Made by a program: the position numbers and the translations under genes
Notes under the pieces: generated by a model
Database searches by the model: none
What the model was told of the DNA's origin: nothing
Seen by the model: the letters and a program-made list of their open reading frames with translations, nothing else
In this document: piece after piece, positions 1-5,459 of the stretch
Layout of the letters: each line of letters starts with the position of its first letter
How positions within the stretch are numbered: the first letter of the stretch is position 1
From: DASPLH01 sp035627675
Lineage (GTDB): Bacteria; Acidobacteriota; Terriglobia; Terriglobales; Acidobacteriaceae
Assembly (NCBI GenBank): GCA_035627675.1
Contig: DASPLH010000239.1
Location: forward strand, 1 to 11,653
Reading direction: 5' to 3'
Length of the DNA stretch: 11,653 nucleotides

Positions 1-104
1 ACTGCGCGGTTCCGGCCACGGAACATGCGAAGCACGCAGGGACCATCGTGTACGAGATCCTCTGCGGATTGTCGCCACGAGTGCCAAGGGTGTACGTGGA
101 GTAG
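1..104 (+). CDS. alr: Alanine racemase, C-terminal end (partial, cut by left edge)
   Basis: Reading from base 3, the frame gives 33 residues and a TAG stop at 102-104. The end reads TIVYEILCGLSPRVPRVYVE, which matches the conserved C-terminus of PLP-dependent alanine racemases (YEILC..S.RVPRVY). The enzyme interconverts L- and D-alanine in the cytoplasm and supplies D-Ala for peptidoglycan. Only this tail is visible, so the PLP lysine and catalytic tyrosine lie outside the window. No convincing terminator follows; the next 360 bp are repeats. The identification rests on one short but very characteristic motif. Confidence 0.85.
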   Translation, partial: CAVPATEHAKHAGTIVYEILCGLSPRVPRVYVE

Positions 105-217
105 GACAGCAGCATTCAGCACTCAGCCGTCAGCATTCAGCATTCAGCATTCAGTCGCTTCGGCCGCGAGAAAGCCAGCTCCAGCGGCCAGCTGCCACCA
201 GAGGCTACTGCGACGGC

Positions 218-308
218 GGGTGCTTCGCTTCGCTCAGCATGACAACAAGCTGCCAGCTGCCAGCTGCCGGCGAACAGCAACAGCAGGTGCTTCGCTTTGG
301 TCAGCGCG
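218..308. repeat. Two copies of the HAERSEA-type dispersed repeat
   Basis: GGTGCTTCGCTTCGCTCAGC is followed by ATGACAAC at 219-246. A second, shorter copy, GGTGCTTCGCTTTGGTCAGC, lies at 287-306. The reverse strand reads GTCATGCTGAGCGAAGCGAA, which translates to the spurious peptide HAERSEA seen in many bacterial genomes. A close relative lies at 3029-3054. These are non-coding dispersed repeats, and short frames through them should not be annotated. Confidence 0.75.
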
Positions 309-311
309 CGG

Positions 312-352
312 CACCTGATCGCGGGCGAGGACGCCCGCGCCACACCTGATCG
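312..352. repeat. GC-rich palindrome flanked by 10-bp direct repeats
   Basis: A core with GCGGGCG and CGCCCGC half-sites (321-339) lies between two copies of CACCTGATCG, at 312-321 and 343-352. The core is a copy of the GCGGGCGGGGACGCCCGCG family also present at 2905-2930 and 3564-3589. The direct repeats look like a target-site duplication, but this is a single example. Confidence 0.55.
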
Positions 353-437
353 GGTTGCTGCTGAATGCCGAATGCTGACGGCTGAGTGCTGGTTTCTTCT
401 GCTCGCTGTGGCGGCGCTCCCGGGGTACTTCGTCCTT

Positions 438-446
438 TGCTATATT
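438..446 (+). promoter_or_regulatory. Candidate extended -10 for the alpha/beta hydrolase gene
   Basis: TGCTATATT at 438-446 fits an extended -10 (TGn + TATATT) within an AT-rich island of otherwise GC-rich DNA. No clear -35 lies 16-18 bp upstream. Transcription would start near 453, giving a leader of about 13 nt before ATG 466, with no Shine-Dalgarno sequence. Confidence 0.4.
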
Positions 447-465
447 TTTCTTTTCCGCACAGAAC

Positions 466-1593
466 ATGATTCGGACTCGTTACAACCGCTGGATGCATGA
501 TTGGGAGTATCGCCTGACGTCGCGCGATACCAACCGTGTTGTACGCCCTTTTGAGTGGGGGCTTGATTGGATTGAGGGCTGGCCGGTTGTGAACGGTCAC
601 CGCCCGTCGGCCGACCCGGAGGAGATCGAGCGGTATTTCCACGAACTGAACGAGCGCATTGTCGCCACCAGCGACACGTTCTTCGGATACGAGAAGCCGT
701 CCGACTACCGGTTGGAGCAGCGGCAGATCCGCGTGCACGGAACCGGCAGCAACGCGAACCACGAAGAAGACGACAAGAAGTACCTGGGAAAGTTCGGCAC
801 GTTCCTGCGCTTCACCTCACCGGTGAAGACGCCGTATCCCGAGAACGACGCAGTGAACGCCCGCTGGTTCCCGGCCGAAGGGAAGCGGGCGATGATCGTG
901 CTGCCGCAGTGGAACTCGGATGCGATCAGCCACAATGCATTTGGGCGCCTGTTCAACATGCTCGGGATCGCGATGCTCCGGCTCTCGATGCCGTACCACG
1001 ATGTCCGCATGCCGGCGGAGTTGTCGCGCGCGGACTATGCCGTGTCGTCGAACATGGCCCGCACGATTACCGCCGCGCGTCAGGGAATCATTGACATTCG
1101 CTGTTGTGTGGACTGGCTGGAGCAGCAGGGTTACACGGAAATCGGCGTGCTCGGCACGAGCCTGGGGTCGTGCTACGCGTTTATCGCGAGCGCGCACGAG
1201 CCGCGGCTCAAGGTGAACGTCTTCAACCACGCTTCCACCTACTTCGGAGACGTGGTCTGGACGGGGCACTCGACACGGCATATTCGCGCCGGGGTGCAGG
1301 AGGTGCTCGACCAGGACCGGCTGCGCAAGGCGCTGCTCGGCATCAGCCCCATGGTGTACTTCGACAAGTTCGAGCGCTGGCCGAAGAAGTCGCTGATGAT
1401 CTACACGAAATACGATCAGACGTTTTTGCCGGAGTTCAGCGAAGAGATCGCGAAGGAGTTCCGCAGCCGCAAGCTGGACGTGAAGGTAGTCGCTTTGCCC
1501 TGCGGTCACTACACGCTGGGAGAGACTCCGTATAAGTACATGGACGGCTACCTGATCTGCCGGTTCGTGGCCAAGGCATTCTCCAGCCTGTAG
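466..1593 (+). CDS. ABHD18-like alpha/beta hydrolase family protein
   Basis: The gene encodes 375 residues with no signal peptide or membrane segment, so the product is probably cytoplasmic. A nucleophile elbow GTSLGS places the serine at 232. An acid follows a beta strand in MIYTKYDQTF (D317), and a histidine lies in LPCGHYTLGE (H348), so the triad order Ser-Asp-His is intact. The long N-terminal part before the fold (about 130 residues) and the stretch RLSMPYHDVRMP (172-183) resemble the ABHD18 (DUF2048) group as I recall it, rather than a typical lipase or esterase. Substrate and reaction are unknown. Met1 is the first ATG after the promoter-like AT island; Met10 (493) is an alternative, and neither has a clear Shine-Dalgarno. 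The neighbours alr and an enoyl-CoA hydratase gene do not suggest a pathway. A hydrolase is likely; the family name is less sure. Confidence 0.8.
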   Translation: MIRTRYNRWMHDWEYRLTSRDTNRVVRPFEWGLDWIEGWPVVNGHRPSADPEEIERYFHELNERIVATSDTFFGYEKPSDYRLEQRQIRVHGTGSNANHEEDDKKYLGKFGTFLRFTSPVKTPYPENDAVNARWFPAEGKRAMIVLPQWNSDAISHNAFGRLFNMLGIAMLRLSMPYHDVRMPAELSRADYAVSSNMARTITAARQGIIDIRCCVDWLEQQGYTEIGVLGTSLGSCYAFIASAHEPRLKVNVFNHASTYFGDVVWTGHSTRHIRAGVQEVLDQDRLRKALLGISPMVYFDKFERWPKKSLMIYTKYDQTFLPEFSEEIAKEFRSRKLDVKVVALPCGHYTLGETPYKYMDGYLICRFVAKAFSSL

Positions 1594-1956
1594 AGTGCCG
1601 CTGGCACTAGCCATTCTCAAGTTCGGGAAATCCCCACCTTAGCTCCGGCTTCGCCTCCGCGAAGGTGGGCCACCCTTGCCCTTCGCCTGCGCAAAGGGGC
1701 GCCACCGCATTTCCCGCGAAGGCTGGCGTGCGTCTTCTCTCTTCGAAATCCAACGGCAGCTTTCGAATTCGCTGGAGCCTGAGTAGAACGCTCCTTATGC
1801 TCGGTTTCGCTGTTTCCTCCCCAAGCCAACGCAGGGGCCCGTGCCTTCGAAACAGCATGCGGGCTCCAATACACAGGGCGCGATACTTGGCAGAACCGCC
1901 TCTCTGCTGCGTGTCGCGCCCTTTGGTCTGTTGGTGTCCCGGCTGGCCGCGTTCGC
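1594..1956. other. Intergenic region between convergent genes, repeat-bearing
   Basis: A small perfect hairpin (AGTGCC-GCT-GGCACT, 1594-1608) sits directly after the hydrolase stop but lacks a T-run, so it is at best a weak terminator. The hairpin repeats at 1633-1706 follow. From about 1707 to 1956 I see no gene, RNA or clear signal; the reading frames through it show no family resemblance. Confidence 0.6.
1633..1706. repeat. Two hairpins of the GGCCACC-tailed intergenic repeat family
   Basis: The first hairpin pairs CCCACCTT (1633-1640) with AAGGTGGG (1662-1669) and runs into GGGCCACCC. Directly after it, a second hairpin pairs CCCTT (1679-1683) with AAGGG (1694-1698) and runs into GCGCCACC. 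The first is almost the same as the elements at 11141-11181 and 11245-11285. No T-run follows, so neither is an ordinary intrinsic terminator for either convergent gene. Confidence 0.7.
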
Positions 1957-2754
1957 CTATTTGTTCTTCCAGACCGGCTTGCGATTCTCAAGCACGGCGC
2001 GCACGCCCTCTTGCGCGTCTTCCAGATCCATCAATTGATTTAGGTAGATGTCGTGAGAGCGCTTGACGGCCTGCTGGAGTGGGAGTCCGAGCGTGGACTG
2101 GATGACTTTCTTCGCCATCTCGAGCACGGGGCCGCTGAATTCGACGATGCGCGAGAGGATTTCGCCGACCGCGGTCTGTAGTTCGGCCTCCGGGACGACG
2201 CGGTTCACGAAGCCGAGGTCCTTGGCTTCCTGTGCGGTCAGGGCCTGTCCGGTGAGGATTAGTTCGTAGGTCTTCTTCGGGCCGATGAGGGCCGGCAGCA
2301 TGATGGAAGCGAACGGAGGGAAGACTCCGAGCTTCACTTCGGGCTGCGCGAAGCGCGCGTTGGGCGTGGCGATGACCATATCGCCGAAGGCGACCAGTTC
2401 GGAGCCGGCGCCGACGGCCTGGCCGTTGACGACGACGATGAGCGGCTTGGAGATTTCGCTGATGGCCTGGAATACGCGGTTGAAGGCGTCCAGGGTCTGG
2501 AAGACCCGGTCAGGCTTGGAGTCCTCGCGCGAGATGCCAAGGGAGAAGACCTTCTGCGACGAGTCGAGCAGGATGCACTTGATGTCGCCGCGTCCGTTGA
2601 GGCTCTCGATGGCCTCGGCCAGTTCGCACATGATCGGAACTGTAAGCAGGTTGTAAGGCGCGTGGTTCAGCGTGATGTGCGCGATCGCCGACCTGGTGTC
2701 GAAGAGGATGTGCTTGTACTGCTTGGCAGCGGGAGCTTCAGCTTGAGTGGACAT
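1957..2754 (-). CDS. Enoyl-CoA hydratase/isomerase (crotonase) family protein
   Basis: The product has 265 residues, the usual single-domain crotonase length. The oxyanion-hole regions are FSLGIS (70-75) and NGQAVGAGSELVAFGD (110-125). Both glutamates that act in rat enoyl-CoA hydratase are present, in GSEL (E119) and AQPEVKLG (E139). It probably adds water to, or isomerises, an unsaturated acyl-CoA in the cytoplasm. The usual GxxPGAGGT segment is replaced by GVFPPFASIMLP (143-154). As I recall, that segment resembles cyclohexa-1,5-diene-1-carbonyl-CoA hydratases of anaerobic benzoyl-CoA breakdown, so the substrate may not be a simple fatty acyl-CoA. ATG 2754 is chosen because the family alignment begins here and a promoter lies just upstream; the 56 in-frame residues further upstream are proline-rich and not family-like. 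No strong Shine-Dalgarno is visible. No beta-oxidation or benzoyl-CoA genes are nearby. Confidence 0.88.
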   Translation of the reverse strand: MSTQAEAPAAKQYKHILFDTRSAIAHITLNHAPYNLLTVPIMCELAEAIESLNGRGDIKCILLDSSQKVFSLGISREDSKPDRVFQTLDAFNRVFQAISEISKPLIVVVNGQAVGAGSELVAFGDMVIATPNARFAQPEVKLGVFPPFASIMLPALIGPKKTYELILTGQALTAQEAKDLGFVNRVVPEAELQTAVGEILSRIVEFSGPVLEMAKKVIQSTLGLPLQQAVKRSHDIYLNQLMDLEDAQEGVRAVLENRKPVWKNK

Positions 2755-2784
2755 GCGTTTGTGCGCAGACAAGTGCGTGGACGG

Positions 2785-2813
2785 ATTATCCGACAGAGTA
2801 CGGCGGGCGGCAA
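2785..2813 (-). promoter_or_regulatory. Sigma-70-type promoter of the enoyl-CoA hydratase gene
   Basis: On the minus strand, TTGCCG (2813-2808) and GATAAT (2790-2785) are separated by exactly 17 bp. This is 4/6 and 5/6 agreement with the -35 and -10 consensus. The start of transcription would fall near 2778, leaving a 5' leader of about 24 nt before ATG 2754. Confidence 0.6.
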
Positions 2814-2904
2814 GACGTGGGTGGAAACGAAGGTACAGGGACGGGGACGGATAAGGCGCGGGAGATGCAGGAGACAAGGGCAGAAGTGCAGGGCCGTTGG
2901 CAGC

Positions 2905-2930
2905 GCGGGCGGGGACGCCCACGCTACACC
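2905..2930. repeat. Copy of the GCGGGCGGGGACGCCC dispersed repeat
   Basis: GCGGGCGGGGACGCCCACGC is followed by TACACC. It is nearly the same as 3566-3589 and 321-345, with two changes that weaken the inverted half. It lies in the 335-bp divergent region between the hydratase and rpiB genes. Past it, 2967-2978 (CTCAGGATGACG) matches the tail shared by other repeats here, and 2992-3015 is a run of CAGCT(A/T)CCAG units. Confidence 0.65.
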
Positions 2931-3020
2931 TGCCGGCTCGGAAGCGCTTCGTTAGGGGCCTCCCCGCTCAGGATGACGGTGTGATAGCTGCTAGCTTCCA
3001 GCTACCAGCTGCCAGCAAAA

Positions 3021-3059
3021 CAACAACAGGTGCTTCGCTTTGCTCAGCATGACAACAAG
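3021..3059. repeat. HAERSEA-type dispersed repeat upstream of rpiB
   Basis: GGTGCTTCGCTTTGCTCAGC is followed by ATGACAACAAG. It differs from 219-248 by one base over the core, and the flanking CAACAACAG resembles CAACAGCAG before the copy at 287. The repeat ends only about 17 bp before the rpiB -10 box, so it occupies the -35 area of that promoter. Confidence 0.75.
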
Positions 3060-3075
3060 TGGTGCCGACGTGGAT

Positions 3076-3081
3076 TACAAT
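3076..3081 (+). promoter_or_regulatory. -10 box of rpiB, probably giving a leaderless mRNA
   Basis: TACAAT (5/6 of TATAAT) ends 8 nt before ATG 3090, so transcription should begin at or within a base or two of the start codon. There is no Shine-Dalgarno sequence. The 10-mer TACAATCTCT is repeated exactly before the glycosyltransferase start (5447-5456). No good -35 hexamer is seen. Confidence 0.5.
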
Positions 3082-3089
3082 CTCTCTCC

Positions 3090-3536
3090 ATGCGTATCGC
3101 ACTTGGCGCGGACCACGCCGGCTACGAACTGAAGGACAAGATAAGGAAGCACCTCGAGGGCAAGGGGTTCGAGGTGAAGGACGAAGGCACGATTTCCAAT
3201 GAGTCGGTGGACTATCCCGACTTCGCGGCAAGAGTCGGCGAAGAAGTCGCGGGCAAGCTGGTCGACCTCGGAATACTTGTGTGCGGCAGTGGCATCGGTA
3301 TGGCTATCGCGGCGAACAAGGTGGCTGGAGTTCGCGCGGCGAACGTGAGTTCGGAGTACGAGGCGCAGATGTCGCGCGAGCACAACGACGCCAACGTGCT
3401 TGCGATCGGCGCGCGCATCCTGGACGAAGCTACTGCCACGAAGATCGTGGACAAGTGGCTGGAGACGCCGTTTGCAGGTGGACGCCACCAGCGCCGGGTG
3501 GACAAAATTTCGGAGCTTGAGCGGCAGCACAAGTAA
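3090..3536 (+). CDS. rpiB: Ribose-5-phosphate isomerase B
   Basis: The 148-residue product matches the RpiB/LacA-LacB family in length and motifs. It opens with MRIALGADHAGYELK (D8, H9 at the phosphate and sugar site), has DYPDFA (41-46), VCGSGIGMAIAANK (64-77) and SREHNDANVLAIGARI (95-110). C65 corresponds to the catalytic base cysteine of E. coli RpiB, and H98 to its ring-opening histidine. The enzyme interconverts ribose 5-phosphate and ribulose 5-phosphate in the non-oxidative pentose phosphate pathway. ATG 3090 is chosen because the family begins here; the 20 in-frame codons upstream run through a HAERSEA repeat and would be spurious. glyA follows 188 bp downstream on the same strand, an association also known in Firmicutes, but the repeat-filled gap leaves co-transcription uncertain. 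Confidence 0.95.
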   Translation: MRIALGADHAGYELKDKIRKHLEGKGFEVKDEGTISNESVDYPDFAARVGEEVAGKLVDLGILVCGSGIGMAIAANKVAGVRAANVSSEYEAQMSREHNDANVLAIGARILDEATATKIVDKWLETPFAGGRHQRRVDKISELERQHK

Positions 3537-3563
3537 GTGTTGAGGGCCGTGGGTGGGGAGGAG

Positions 3564-3680
3564 CGCGGGCGGGGACGCCCGCGCCACACGGGACGCCCGG
3601 GCAACGCGGGACGCCCGGGCAACGCGGGACGCCCGCGCCACACCGGGACGCACGGGCCACACAGGACGCCCGCGCCGGGC
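3564..3680. repeat. 18-bp tandem repeat between rpiB and glyA
   Basis: Six 18-bp units of the form GGGACGCCCGSGCMACRC start at 3572, 3590, 3608, 3626, 3645 and 3663, with one extra base before the fifth. Units two and three are identical. The array begins inside a dispersed GCGGGCGGGGACGCCCGCG palindrome (3566-3584), so it looks like local expansion of that element's right half. It ends 45 bp before the glyA start and is able to form many alternative GC hairpins. Confidence 0.85.
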
Positions 3681-3714
3681 GGGCAGTAGGGATGATGAAT
3701 CAGGCCGGTAATTC

Positions 3715-3718
3715 GGAG
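3715..3718 (+). promoter_or_regulatory. Ribosome binding site that decides the glyA start
   Basis: GGAG at 3715-3718 lies 6 nt before ATG 3725, ideal Shine-Dalgarno spacing. Upstream in-frame ATGs at 3692 and 3695 would place this site inside the coding region; they have only a TAGGG that is too close to act. This favours 3725. Confidence 0.65.
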
Positions 3719-3724
3719 TTATCC

Positions 3725-5020
3725 ATGACCAGAGCAAATGATGCCAGTTCGCTCGCGCAGGTCGACCCTGAGGTCGCGCGCGCCATTGCCAACGAAGAGA
3801 ACCGCCAGCACGATGGACTGGAGCTGATCGCTTCGGAAAACTTCGTGAGCGAAGCCGTGCTGGAAGCCGCCGGTTCGGTGTTCACCAACAAGTATGCGGA
3901 AGGCTATCCGGGCAAGCGCTACTACGGCGGGTGCGAGTTCACCGACGTGGTGGAGAACCTGGCGCGCGACCGCGCCAAGCAGCTCTTCGGCGCCGAGTAC
4001 GTCAACGTGCAGCCGCATTCGGGTTCGTCGGCGAACATGGCCGCCTATGCCGCGATCATCAAGCCGGGCGATACGATCATGGGCCTGGACCTTGCGCACG
4101 GAGGCCACCTCACGCACGGCCACAAGCTGAGCTTCTCGGGCAAGAACTACAAAGTCGTCAGCTATGGCGTGTCGAAGGACACGGAGACGCTCGATTACGA
4201 CGAGATGGAGAAGATCGCCGAGCGCGAGCGTCCGAAGATGATCATCGGCGGCGGCTCGGCGTACCCGCGCATCATCGACTTCGAGCGCATGCGAAAGATC
4301 GCCGACAAGGTCGGGGCGCTGTACCTGGTGGACATGGCGCACTTCGCCGGACTGGTGGCGGGCGGGGCGCATCCGTCGCCGGTGCCGCACGCGCACGTGG
4401 TCACGACGACGACGCACAAGACGCTGCGCGGGCCGCGCTCGGGCATGATCCTGTGCAAGGCGGACCTCGGACCGGCCGTTGATAAGAGCGTGTTTCCCGG
4501 CTGCCAGGGAGGCCCCCTGGTTCACATCATGGCCGCCAAAGCCGTGTGCTTCCAGGAGGCATTGCAGCCGGAGTTCAAGGACTATGCGCGGCAGATCGTG
4601 GCGAACGCCAAGGTGCTGGCGCAGACGCTTGCGGACGAAGGTTATCGGATCATCTCGGGCGGGACCGATACGCACCTGATGCTGGTGGACGTGTTCAGCA
4701 AGGGCATGCTCGGCAGCGAGGCGGAGAACGCGCTCGGCGAAGCCGGCATCACGGTGAACAAGAATGCCATTCCGTTCGACACTAACCCGCCGCTGAAGCC
4801 GAGCGGTATTCGCCTGGGGACTCCGGCGCTGACCACCCGTGGCATGAAAGAGAACGAGATGCGGCAGATCGGGCGCTGGATCGCGGAAGCGCTGAACAAC
4901 CGCACGGACGCCGACGTGCTGCGCAGGGTGCGGAAAGAGGTGTTCGCGCTTTGCGAGCAGTTCCCGCTGTATGCCGAACGCCGGAAGGCGCACGAGGCGC
5001 AGGTGGCTGTGCAGGTGTGA
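3725..5020 (+). CDS. glyA: Serine hydroxymethyltransferase
   Basis: The 431-residue product is a full-length bacterial SHMT. Motifs run in order: NRQHDGLELIASENF (27-41), YAEGYPGKRYYGGCE (57-71), QPHSGSSANMA (96-106), VDMAHFAGLVAGGAHPSP (202-219) with PLP-contacting D203 and H206, TTTTHKTLRGPR (227-238) with Schiff-base lysine K232, and SGIRLGTPALTTRG (360-373). It is a cytoplasmic PLP enzyme that converts serine plus tetrahydrofolate to glycine plus 5,10-methylene-tetrahydrofolate, the main one-carbon entry point for purine, thymidylate and methionine synthesis. The start at 3725 is set by GGAG with 6-nt spacing; beginning at 3692 would add 11 residues not typical of the family. A strong terminator lies 17 bp after the stop. 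A long antisense open frame covers the gene but is a high-GC shadow. Confidence 0.97.
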   Translation: MTRANDASSLAQVDPEVARAIANEENRQHDGLELIASENFVSEAVLEAAGSVFTNKYAEGYPGKRYYGGCEFTDVVENLARDRAKQLFGAEYVNVQPHSGSSANMAAYAAIIKPGDTIMGLDLAHGGHLTHGHKLSFSGKNYKVVSYGVSKDTETLDYDEMEKIAERERPKMIIGGGSAYPRIIDFERMRKIADKVGALYLVDMAHFAGLVAGGAHPSPVPHAHVVTTTTHKTLRGPRSGMILCKADLGPAVDKSVFPGCQGGPLVHIMAAKAVCFQEALQPEFKDYARQIVANAKVLAQTLADEGYRIISGGTDTHLMLVDVFSKGMLGSEAENALGEAGITVNKNAIPFDTNPPLKPSGIRLGTPALTTRGMKENEMRQIGRWIAEALNNRTDADVLRRVRKEVFALCEQFPLYAERRKAHEAQVAVQV

Positions 5021-5037
5021 GCGTTCGGGTTGATGGG

Positions 5038-5068
5038 AACGCGCGGCTTCGGCCGCGCGTTTTGCTTT
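5038..5068 (+). terminator. Intrinsic terminator of glyA
   Basis: AACGCGCGGC (5038-5047), a TTCG tetraloop and GCCGCGCGTT (5052-5061) form a perfect 10-bp stem, followed by TTGCTTT. It begins 17 bp after the glyA stop and should insulate glyA from the glycosyltransferase gene. Confidence 0.9.
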
Positions 5069-5072
5069 GGAG

Positions 5073-5128
5073 TCGCGAGATCGCGAAGTCACGAAGCTGC
5101 GAAGTCACGAAGTCGCGGAGTCGCAGGC
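5073..5128. repeat. 8-bp tandem repeat, consensus TCGCGAAG
   Basis: About seven degenerate 8-bp units run from 5073: TCGCGAGA, TCGCGAAG, TCACGAAG, CTGCGAAG, TCACGAAG, TCGCGGAG and TCGCAGGC. A related run with the shared 11-mer CGAAGTCACGA occurs in the opposite orientation near 11443-11476. Between this array and the 74-bp repeat (5129-5283), and from 5358 to 5446, I see nothing coding or structured. Confidence 0.75.
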
Positions 5129-5283
5129 GCAGGGTAGATCTCCTTCCCGTGCTGAGCGACATGCCCGAAGGCCTCCCTCCCGAGGAGAACTACGCCGGCT
5201 CCGAGACCTCCTGGCTCGCACGACAGGTCAGACCTCGCGGTTGAGGTTCACAGCCCGCGTGTGGCTTCGAATGCGAGGCCGCG

Positions 5284-5357
5284 AGGTCTTTCGACTCGAA
5301 CTCGCATCCGCGCCGCTGCGCGTCGCGTTCTGTTGCGAGTTCTCGCTCAAGATGACG
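5284..5357. repeat. 74-bp palindromic intergenic repeat, copy 1 of 3
   Basis: This 74-bp unit recurs at 7788-7861 and 11310-11383 with only a few base changes and no length change. It contains the inverted pair GAACTCGCA (5298-5306) and TGCGAGTTC (5334-5342) around a GC-rich loop, and ends in CGCTCAAGATGACG. It is non-coding and resembles a REP or small MITE-like element. Confidence 0.85.
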
Positions 5358-5446
5358 TTGTTGATTGTGTCGGCCCCTTTCGAGATGCATCACATCGGGG
5401 CCTCCGCTCCCGTCCATAAGGTTTTATTCGGTTTTGCTCGGTCAGA

Positions 5447-5452
5447 TACAAT
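5447..5452 (+). promoter_or_regulatory. -10 box of the glycosyltransferase gene, probably leaderless
   Basis: TACAAT ends 7 nt before GTG 5460, so the first transcribed base would be at or next to the start codon. The flanking 10-mer TACAATCTCT is identical to the one before rpiB. There is no Shine-Dalgarno and no clear -35 hexamer. Confidence 0.5.
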
Positions 5453-5459
5453 CTCTGCG

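Larger units (their letters stand above)
117..391. repeat. Long inverted repeat with 31-bp arms (117-147 and 361-391)
   Basis: The left arm (117-147) is built of CAGCATT/CAGCACT-like units. Its reverse complement is found at 361-391 with 30 of 31 bases matching; the mismatch is the A in CAGCATT against G in CGGCATT. The arms enclose 213 bp that hold further repeats: CAGCTGCC runs at 247-268, two HAERSEA-type copies and a GC-rich palindrome. The left arm continues as a 7-bp tandem repeat (CAGCATT) to about 152. No coding signal is seen in 105-465. Confidence 0.8.

Noticed and set aside
25..500. Several short frames between alr and the hydrolase gene
   Set aside because: They run through CAGCATT, CAGCTGCC and HAERSEA repeats and give low-complexity peptides with no family resemblance.
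1735..1860. Possible tRNA suggested by TTCGAA-type sequences
   Set aside because: No cloverleaf could be drawn: the acceptor and anticodon stems do not pair around TTCGAAATCC or TTCGAATTCG.
2755..2922. 56-residue N-terminal extension of the enoyl-CoA hydratase
   Set aside because: It would read through the -35/-10 promoter candidate, is Pro/Ser/Arg-rich, and lies before the normal family start.
3572..3680. CRISPR-like array
   Set aside because: The 18-bp units are contiguous with no spacers, and no cas genes are present.
3692..3724. Longer glyA start at ATG 3692/3695
   Set aside because: It has no properly spaced Shine-Dalgarno, whereas GGAG sits 6 nt before ATG 3725.
3719..5092. 457-residue open frame antisense to glyA
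   Set aside because: It is Arg/His/Val-rich, lacks any family motif and exactly shadows a certain gene; long antisense frames are expected in high-GC third-position-biased genes.
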